A DNA stretch of 64,000 nt. Origin: Hymenobacter aquaticus (GTDB lineage: Bacteria > Bacteroidota > Bacteroidia > Cytophagales > Hymenobacteraceae). Both the position numbers and the translations under genes were made by a program. Where the stretch lies: assembly GCF_004765605.1 (NCBI RefSeq), contig NZ_SRLC01000002.1, positions 930,001-994,000 of the forward strand, read 5' to 3'. How positions within the stretch are numbered: position 1 is the stretch's first letter; every line of letters starts with the position of its first letter. Positions 58,428 to 64,000 of the stretch are shown piece by piece. The notes beneath the pieces were generated by a model, which ran no database searches, was not told where the DNA came from, and saw nothing but the letters and a program-made list of their open reading frames with translations.

Positions 58428-58548
58428 GTCGTACCAATTGAAAATAAAAACAGAAGGTACTCCAGGCTTGGAGTACCTTCTGTTTTTATTTTCAATTGGT
58501 ACGACACAAGTGGAGTACCTTCTCTTTTTATTTTTGATTGGTACTCCA
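58428..58548. repeat. 37-bp perfect palindrome plus a diverged third unit
   Basis: Arms 58428-58464 and 58469-58505 are perfect complements around the loop GGCT. A third, diverged copy of the same unit (58511-58548) begins TGGAGTACCTTCT and ends in GGTACTCCA, which is complementary to its own start. AT-rich centre. It lies in a 488-base gene-free stretch. Confidence 0.92.
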
Positions 58549-58705
58549 CAATCCGGAGCATCTCGCCGGGCACTCACATCACCATAGGTTGTTCAGCCGG
58601 CTGCCCAATCGATTTGCGTAGTAAGGGCGGAATGTGGAATTTTGGCAACAGCGGCTTCAAAGCAGACTAGGTAAGCCTGTGCGGCGCAACACTTAAGCAG
58701 GCAGG

Positions 58706-59551
58706 GTGAGGTATACACAAGAAATACGAGCTGTTCTGGTGGCGGCTCTGCTGGCCGGTACAGCGGGTTGCCAGTCGGTAGGGGAGAAGAGCCAGGCCAC
58801 GGCCGCCGCTGTGCCCGGGCAGCGCCAACCGTTAGCACCCGATACCCTGAGCCCGGCGGCCGCGCTACCCGATTCGCTGCGGCCCACGGTGCTGGCACCC
58901 GTGCCGGGCCTGTCCGATTCGCTGCGGCGGGAGGTGGCCGCGCTGCACCAGGCCCTGGGGCCGGCGGCGCAAGCCCTGCGGCCTGCCGTGCTGGAGCGGG
59001 CCTGCGTGGGCTACCTCACGTTGCGCCATGCCGGCCGCATCCGCCGCCCCGGCGTGCTGGCCGTAGCCGACATGGACCTGCCCTCCACCGAAAAGCGCCT
59101 GTGGGTGCTGAATCTGAAGGATCGGAAGGTGGTGCACCGCAGCTACGTGGCCCACGGCCGCGGGTCGGGGTGGGTGCGGGCCCGGCGCTTCTCCAACCGC
59201 ATCAAGTCGGCGTGCACGGCCCTGGGCTTCTACCGCACCGCCGATACCTACGCCGGCAAGCACGGCCTCTCGCGCCGCCTGCACGGCCTCGACCGGGGCC
59301 AAAACAGCAACGCCCTGGACCGCTACGTGGTGCTGCACGGCGCCGACTACGCCGGGCCGGAGTACCTGCGCCAGCACGGGCAGCTGGGCTACAGCCGCGG
59401 CTGCCCCGCCCTGCCGCCCGAGCAGTACCGGGCCATTATCAACGCGGTGGGGGAGGGCGCCTGCCTGCTGCTCAGCGGCCCCGGCCTGGAATCGAAGTGG
59501 CTGGATGGGGCCGTGGCCGCCCGGCAGCTGGCCGCCCGCGGCTGGCAGTAA
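58706..59551 (+). CDS. L,D-transpeptidase-like protein (YkuD_2 type)
   Basis: 281 residues from a GTG (RYTQEIRAVLVAALLAG). The N-terminus resembles a lipoprotein signal (LAGTAGC, imperfect lipobox). The catalytic domain has DLPSTEKRLWVLNL, His211 in HGADY, and SRGCPAL with catalytic Cys233. Such enzymes form or exchange peptidoglycan 3-3 cross-links, or attach proteins, in the periplasm. A paralogue lies at 63030-63848. Confidence 0.85.
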   Translation: MRYTQEIRAVLVAALLAGTAGCQSVGEKSQATAAAVPGQRQPLAPDTLSPAAALPDSLRPTVLAPVPGLSDSLRREVAALHQALGPAAQALRPAVLERACVGYLTLRHAGRIRRPGVLAVADMDLPSTEKRLWVLNLKDRKVVHRSYVAHGRGSGWVRARRFSNRIKSACTALGFYRTADTYAGKHGLSRRLHGLDRGQNSNALDRYVVLHGADYAGPEYLRQHGQLGYSRGCPALPPEQYRAIINAVGEGACLLLSGPGLESKWLDGAVAARQLAARGWQ

Positions 59552-59560
59552 ACATGACGT

Positions 59561-60286
59561 ATGACCTCAGCATCTGACTACAAAGCCAGTCTGCCGGCGC
59601 TTCGGCAGCGAGTACCCGTTGGCATCAAACAAGCGCTCCAGCTTCTGCAGGAAACCGATGGTGACGTTGAGAAGGCACAGGCACTGTTTGAAGCCCGCTG
59701 CGTAGAAATCGTGCAGGCCAAAACCGGGGCTCCGGCTGACCTGTGTGCCCAGTGTCTGGCTGCTGTCGGCTTTGATATTGCCTCGGCTATCGACCAAGTC
59801 GAAACCCAGCTTTACAGCCTCACGGAACGGATAGTAAGGAAGTGGCAGAACAAGGAGCAGGCGCTGGACGTGCTGGCTAGCGCCCTGGAAACAGCGCACG
59901 GCCTAGAGCAGCAACACTGGTTTACGGAGGAAGAGTTGCGGCCGCTCAATGAGCAGCAATTCTGCTTTATGCTCGTCCGGGAGTGGATTGAATATGAGGA
60001 ATGGGAGGGTTTTGACTTTGCGCTGGCGTTTCAGGTACCGGCAGTAAGCACCCAGATAGCGCAAAAGCTTCTGCTGCCGGAACTGGCCGAAGTGCTGCTA
60101 AAAGCCAGTGAAAGGCAACTGCTCATCTGTAGTGAGACCGTAACTAAAAGCCCGCGCAACCTGAACCGTTTGTTAGCCAAAGATGCGCTTCTGCTGGAAT
60201 ATGAGAAGTACTATAAGCGCCATAAAAGCACGCTGTTCGAGGCCCTGTACGCATATGTCAAGACTCATATAAGCTGTTTCGTATAG
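59561..60286 (+). CDS. Protein with two EF-Ts-N/UBA-like segments
   Basis: 241 residues, no signal peptide. Residues 13-44 (ALRQRVPVGIKQALQLLQ, then DGDVEKAQALF) and 49-80 (EIVQAKTGAPADLCAQCL, then GFDIASAIDQV) resemble the TS-N/UBA helical fold of EF-Ts. The rest is helical and not recognised; EF-Ts dimerisation domains are absent. It starts 9 bases after the transpeptidase stop. A role in protein contacts is an inference. Confidence 0.55.
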   Translation: MTSASDYKASLPALRQRVPVGIKQALQLLQETDGDVEKAQALFEARCVEIVQAKTGAPADLCAQCLAAVGFDIASAIDQVETQLYSLTERIVRKWQNKEQALDVLASALETAHGLEQQHWFTEEELRPLNEQQFCFMLVREWIEYEEWEGFDFALAFQVPAVSTQIAQKLLLPELAEVLLKASERQLLICSETVTKSPRNLNRLLAKDALLLEYEKYYKRHKSTLFEALYAYVKTHISCFV

Positions 60287-60298
60287 GCCGAGCCACAA

Positions 60299-60331
60299 AA
60301 AAAGCCCCGCCGAGTACTGGCGGGGCTTTTT
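60299..60331. terminator. Bidirectional terminator
   Basis: GCCCCGCC (60304-60311) and GGCGGGGC (60319-60326) flanked by A5 and T5 tracts, between convergent genes. Confidence 0.92.
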
Positions 60332-60348
60332 GCGTTTTCTTGCCGGAG

Positions 60349-62730
60349 CTACTTTATCACCAGCTTCTGGGTGAGGCCAAATTCGGGCACCGATACCTGG
60401 TAGATACCGGCGGGAACCGCCTTGGCCACGGCCAGGTGAATCTGGTTGGAGCCGCTATAGATCCGCACGGTTTCCTGGTGCACCAGGCGGCCCGTTATAT
60501 CGAACAGGCGGATGGTGGCGGGCTGCTCGTGGGCAGTTTGCAGCACCAGTTCGATCCGCTCGGCCGTGGTGGGGTTCGGGAACAGCTGCAGCTCGGCTTT
60601 GGCCTCAGCGCGGGGGGCAGCCGTGGCCGTGGAGGTGGCCGCCAGCACCGGCCGGGCCGTCATCGAGCCGGATACAACCGTGGGAGCTGTGTAGGTCGCC
60701 TTCACGAAAGCGCGCTGGGCGGGGTTGGTGGCTACGGCGTTCCTGGCTTTGAGCGTAATCCAGCCGTCGGCGGTGGGCGTATAGGTGCCCGTGAGCGTGC
60801 CGGTGCCGGTTTGGCTGCTGAGCAGCGTGCCGGCCCCATTGTAGAGGGCTACCGTGAGGCTGCGGGTGGCGTCGGTGGGGAAGAGGGTGTAGGTCACGGT
60901 CTTGTTGGCGGCCGAGTAGAGGCGGCCCGCCGTGCGCAGGGCCGTCGAGCTGGCCGGCAGCTGGCCGCCCTGCTGCAACGAGCGGGCGTCGTTGTCGCCC
61001 AAATCGTCGGCCAACTCCCACTCCTGGGTGGTGGTCATGGCGGCCCGCACGTAGTTGGTGCCGATATTCACCGGGGCCCACACCGAGTAGCCCCGGCGGC
61101 CCCCGGCGGCCGTGCCGTTGCAAGGCGGCGTGTTGATGGCCACCGTCTGGGAGCCGCTCACCGTCACGGTCGCCGTGCCGTTGGCCCCGGAGTAGTCTTT
61201 CAGCACGGTACCCGGCGCGAAGTCGCACGAGACGGTGTTGTTCTGCCAGGTGCTGTAGTTGTCGTTGATGCCGATAATGGCCTTGGTGCTGCGCTCAATC
61301 ACGAGGTGGTCGGCGGCCTGCCAGCGCACCTTGTAGGCCCCGTCCTTGAAGCGCAGGTTCTGGTGGCACCAGATCAGGTTTTCCAGGTCGGAGCGGGTGG
61401 GCAGATCCACGCTGCTTTTCGGGCTGTGGGAGTAGCGTTTGCCGGTGTTGCCCACGTTAAACAAATCCTCGAAGAAAATCTGGGGCGAGCCATCCACGGC
61501 CATAGCCGCGGCGTAGGCGGCCGACAGGCGCGGGTCGAATGGGTCGATGTGGGGGGCCAGCTCCGAGCCGGTATTCCAGCCGGTGTAGTTACCGGTGCTG
61601 CTCACCTGGGGCCGGAAGGTGTCGTGGTTGTTCACGAACGGCACCGTGCGGTGCACGTACTGCCCGTTGATGAGCACCGTGCGGGTGCCCTGCTGGTAGC
61701 CCGGCAGGCTGCCCAGGTCAAAGTTGCCCCCGCCGCTGACGATGCTGTAGAGGCCGTTGCGCAGGGAAAAGTCGAAGGTGCCGGAACGGTTTTGCACCGC
61801 CGCTACCCAGGAGTCCATCTGCCCGCTGGAGCCCACCCATTCGCCCACGGCGTACATGGTGGCCCCGCCGCTGGCCCAGCCGGCGTTGCTTTGCAGGTTA
61901 TACAGGAAGTCTTCCATGGCAAAATCGGGGAAGTGCTTCACCGCATCGAGCCGCACCCCGTCGAAGCCCACCTGCTTTTTGTACCACACCAGCCAGCTGC
62001 GGGTGTTGGTGCGCATGTAGTCAGCGCTCTGGGCCGGGTTGAAGGTGGCGTTGGAGCTGGTGCCGTACGAGCCGTTGTAGTAGCTCACGTCGGGCCCGAA
62101 GTACACGGCGTTCCAGTCGCCGGAGGTGGAGTTGTTGCCGGGGTTGGGGTTGAAGTTCTGCCAGTTTTTGGAGAAGCGTCCGTTGCGGGCCAGGTAGTTG
62201 GCGGCCGTTTCGTCGGTGGCAGGCTTGGTGTAGCTCACGTACCGGAAGTTTTTGTAGCGCCCGGTCGTGTAATCGTCCCAGGCGGCGGGGTCTACGCCGC
62301 CCTGCCCGCTGGCCGAGCCGGCATTGTCGAGGTGGTTGAGTACAATATCCTGCACTACTTCAATGCCGTTGGCGTGCAGAATGGCCACGCCCCGCAGCAG
62401 CTCGTCCTTTGTGCCCAGGCGGGTGGGTAAAAAGCCCTTTTGGTACTTATCCCCGAGGTCGTAGTTGTCGAACGGGGAATAGCCGTTGCCCTGGTTGCCA
62501 TTCTTGATGGAAGGCGGCAGCCAGACGGCGTCGATGCCTATGGCCTTGAGGCGCGGGGCCAGGTCGGCAATGTAGTTGGCCCAGCCGTTGGGGTAGTTGG
62601 TGTTCCAGTAGTCCCACCAGAAGCCTTGCAGTACGACTTTTTGGGCGCGTACCGGGCTGCCGGTCAACAGCAGGAATAGCGAGAGGGCGACCAGCAGCCA
62701 GCGGCTGGGTCGGGGAGTAGAATTGGGCAT
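60349..62730 (-). CDS. Secreted alpha-amylase (GH13) with T9SS domain
   Basis: 793 residues with a signal peptide (about 1-29, ending VRAQ). The GH13 motifs are DIVLNH, GVRLDAVKH with nucleophile Asp262, GEWVG with acid/base Glu297, and NNHD with Asp370. Beta-sandwich regions follow, and the last ~80 residues (LFPNPTTAERIELVLQ onward) are a T9SS sorting domain. It should hydrolyse starch-like glucans outside the cell. The upstream palindrome near 62768-62792 could be an operator. Confidence 0.92.
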   Translation of the reverse strand: MPNSTPRPSRWLLVALSLFLLLTGSPVRAQKVVLQGFWWDYWNTNYPNGWANYIADLAPRLKAIGIDAVWLPPSIKNGNQGNGYSPFDNYDLGDKYQKGFLPTRLGTKDELLRGVAILHANGIEVVQDIVLNHLDNAGSASGQGGVDPAAWDDYTTGRYKNFRYVSYTKPATDETAANYLARNGRFSKNWQNFNPNPGNNSTSGDWNAVYFGPDVSYYNGSYGTSSNATFNPAQSADYMRTNTRSWLVWYKKQVGFDGVRLDAVKHFPDFAMEDFLYNLQSNAGWASGGATMYAVGEWVGSSGQMDSWVAAVQNRSGTFDFSLRNGLYSIVSGGGNFDLGSLPGYQQGTRTVLINGQYVHRTVPFVNNHDTFRPQVSSTGNYTGWNTGSELAPHIDPFDPRLSAAYAAAMAVDGSPQIFFEDLFNVGNTGKRYSHSPKSSVDLPTRSDLENLIWCHQNLRFKDGAYKVRWQAADHLVIERSTKAIIGINDNYSTWQNNTVSCDFAPGTVLKDYSGANGTATVTVSGSQTVAINTPPCNGTAAGGRRGYSVWAPVNIGTNYVRAAMTTTQEWELADDLGDNDARSLQQGGQLPASSTALRTAGRLYSAANKTVTYTLFPTDATRSLTVALYNGAGTLLSSQTGTGTLTGTYTPTADGWITLKARNAVATNPAQRAFVKATYTAPTVVSGSMTARPVLAATSTATAAPRAEAKAELQLFPNPTTAERIELVLQTAHEQPATIRLFDITGRLVHQETVRIYSGSNQIHLAVAKAVPAGIYQVSVPEFGLTQKLVIK

Positions 62731-62767
62731 TGGGTTGTGGGAATTGGTTGGAAAAAGCGCGGGCAGA

Positions 62768-62792
62768 GAATAATTACTTGCGTAATTAATTC
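62768..62792. promoter_or_regulatory. Possible operator upstream of the amylase gene
   Basis: GAATAATTAC (62768-62777) and GTAATTAATTC (62782-62792) are near-complementary around TTGC, about 40 bases before the amylase start. Size and symmetry fit a regulator site; no regulator gene is nearby. Confidence 0.35.
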
Positions 62793-63029
62793 TGGTGGTA
62801 AGGTACGCGCTTATAGGAATAAACCACTACGGTAGGCAGGCTAAAATATTATGGCCTGGCGTGGGGGAGCCCGACCCGGGCCGCGGAGGGAATTAATTGA
62901 ATATGGTCATTGTTGTATATGCTGCCCGACGGTATATATACCACCGGGCGAGTTTTAACGTATAGCAGGTTGTGCTGGGCTCGTGCCCGGTACAGGGCTA
63001 TATTTTGATAACCAAAACGATTCGTCTTC

Positions 63030-63848
63030 ATGGAAAAGCCAAGTGTAACCCAGCGTAAGCGACTAAAAATCCGGGCCCGCCGCCTGACGCGCCGGATTCT
63101 GCCGTTTGTGGCTTCGTTGTTTATGGCTACTCCGTTGGCTTCGCCGGTGGCCCGCACTACGGCCGCTGGTATGGAAACCAAGATGCCTTCCCCCAAAGAG
63201 TTGCAATCTGCCTTCTTCAACCAGCGTCTGCACGACCTCTACCGCGACCTGCGGGTGGAGGAGCAGGGCCTGCGCTACGCGGTGTTTGAAAAGGCCGTAA
63301 CCGGCTACTTCAACCTGAAAAACGATGGGAAGCTCAGCGATAAGCAGCTGCTCACCGTCGTCGACTTCGACCTGCCCTCCACCGAAAAGCGCCTCTGGGT
63401 GCTCGATCTGGGGACCAAGCAGGTGGTGTTTAACACCCTGGTGGCTCACGGCCACAACTCGGGCGAAAACGTGGCTACTAACTTCTCCAACGAGAACGAG
63501 TCGAACATGAGCAGCCTGGGCTTCTACGTCACGCAGGCCGAATACATCGGCAAGCATGGCCGCTCGCTCAAGCTCAATGGCGTGGACGAAGGCTACAACG
63601 ATAACGCCCTGATGCGCTCCGTGGTCATGCACGGCGCCGATTACGTCAGCGAGGAGTTCATTCGCCAGAACGGCCGTCTAGGTCGCAGCCTGGGGTGCCC
63701 GGCCCTGCCCATGGACCAGTACGCCCAGATTATCGACACCGTCGGCAACGGCACCTGCCTGTTTTTGAACGGCAACGACAGCTCCTACTCCTCGAAATAC
63801 CTGAACCAGGACGTAGCTATGAACACCCTGCTGGCTAACAACAGCTAA
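63030..63848 (+). CDS. L,D-transpeptidase-like protein (YkuD_2 type), paralogue
   Basis: 272 residues with a basic N-terminus followed by a hydrophobic stretch (about 24-45), probably a signal peptide or anchor. The catalytic domain has DLPSTEKRLWVLDL, His201 in HGADY and LGCPAL with Cys223. It shares the layout of the gene at 58706-59551, including the conserved STEKRLWVL. It acts on peptidoglycan in the periplasm; why two copies exist is not known. Confidence 0.87.
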   Translation: MEKPSVTQRKRLKIRARRLTRRILPFVASLFMATPLASPVARTTAAGMETKMPSPKELQSAFFNQRLHDLYRDLRVEEQGLRYAVFEKAVTGYFNLKNDGKLSDKQLLTVVDFDLPSTEKRLWVLDLGTKQVVFNTLVAHGHNSGENVATNFSNENESNMSSLGFYVTQAEYIGKHGRSLKLNGVDEGYNDNALMRSVVMHGADYVSEEFIRQNGRLGRSLGCPALPMDQYAQIIDTVGNGTCLFLNGNDSSYSSKYLNQDVAMNTLLANNS

Positions 63849-63868
63849 TTCCGGTTTTACCGCATACT

Positions 63869-63906
63869 AAAAGGCCACCTGTGCTACACAGGTGGCCTTT
63901 TTTGTG
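63869..63906. terminator. Bidirectional terminator
   Basis: AAAAGGCCACCTGTG (63869-63883), loop CTA, CACAGGTGGCCTTTT (63887-63901), plus further Ts. Confidence 0.92.
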
Positions 63907-63925
63907 TTGTGGCTGACTAGTCAGG

Positions 63926-64000
63926 CTACAGCTGTACGCCAAACTTTTTGCCGACGCTTTCCAGGTCTTTTATCACCGGGTCGAGCAGGGGAATGCCTTC
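63926..64000 (-). CDS. 3' end of an unidentified gene
   Basis: The last 24 codons and the TAG stop of a minus-strand reading frame (GIPLLDPVIKDLESVGKKFG) run off the window edge. The strong terminator at 63869 right after it supports a real gene end. Too short to identify. Confidence 0.6.
   Translation of the reverse strand, partial: EGIPLLDPVIKDLESVGKKFGVQL

Larger units (their letters stand above)
58218..58705. other. Gene-free stretch with two repeat elements
   Basis: The interval after the TonB receptor holds the palindromes at 58242 and 58428 and no credible gene. No TAnnTTTG promoter was seen for the following transpeptidase gene. Confidence 0.6.

Noticed and set aside
60340..62430. 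Open frame of 696 codons opposite the amylase gene
   Set aside because: Low-complexity His/Gly/Val-rich shadow translation with no domain; the GH13 motifs on the other strand are complete.

Overview
The window looks like chromosomal DNA of a GC-rich member of the Bacteroidota, most probably Cytophagales close to Hymenobacter. The support is indirect: several promoters fit the Bacteroidota pattern TTG-N19-21-TAnnTTTG, two exported proteins end in type IX secretion (T9SS) sorting domains, a SusC/FecA-like TonB receptor carries a carboxypeptidase-regulatory-like N-terminal domain, strong Shine-Dalgarno sequences are scarce, and the protein sequences resemble that group. No plasmid, phage, insertion sequence or CRISPR array was seen.

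Layout. Bases 1-2400 hold a GT9 glycosyltransferase and an O-antigen ligase-like membrane protein. Bases 2358-4564 hold an ECF sigma factor with a small ZAS-type anti-sigma candidate, then gmk and nadD. A palindromic terminator separates these from the minus-strand frr, pyrH and biotin-carrier genes. A secreted M1 aminopeptidase follows (6728-9322). Bases 9460-23497 carry tRNA-Tyr, tRNA-Gly, tRNA-Thr, tuf, tRNA-Trp, secE, nusG, rplKAJL, rpoB and rpoC. After a DUF3467 gene, the str operon (rpsL, rpsG, fusA, rpsJ) ends in a terminator at 27755. A second O-antigen ligase-like gene then sits between rpsJ and rplC. From a new promoter at 29344 run rplC-D-W-B, rpsS, rplV, rpsC, rplP, rpmC, rpsQ, rplN-X-E and rpsN. 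A terminator and a new promoter come before rpsH, rplF-R, rpsE, rpmD, rplO, secY, map, infA, rpmJ, rpsM-K-D, rpoA and rplQ. Enolase, an FtsB/DivIC-like protein, a small exported protein, anmK and an HscA-like Hsp70 follow.

Bases 50400-64000 are the accessory part. A candidate exported/metal-uptake cluster (DUF4331 T9SS cargo, TPR protein, HupE/UreJ membrane protein, Cys/His-rich small protein, TonB receptor with a His-rich plug) is followed by intergenic palindromes. Then come an L,D-transpeptidase, a protein with two EF-Ts-N/UBA-like segments, a secreted GH13 alpha-amylase (minus strand), a second L,D-transpeptidase, and the 3' end of an unidentified minus-strand gene.

The core of the window is therefore one almost uninterrupted transcription/translation supercluster. 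The most interesting unexplained items are: (i) Arg/Gly-rich tails on S3 and S5, neighbours at the ribosomal mRNA entry channel; (ii) the DUF4331-TPR-HupE-TonB cluster; (iii) two copies of a palindromic intergenic element whose ends are conserved while the middle differs but stays self-complementary; (iv) other phrase-like inverted repeats and structured intergenic regions inside the ribosomal operons. All assignments come from reading the sequence and family knowledge; no database search was run.
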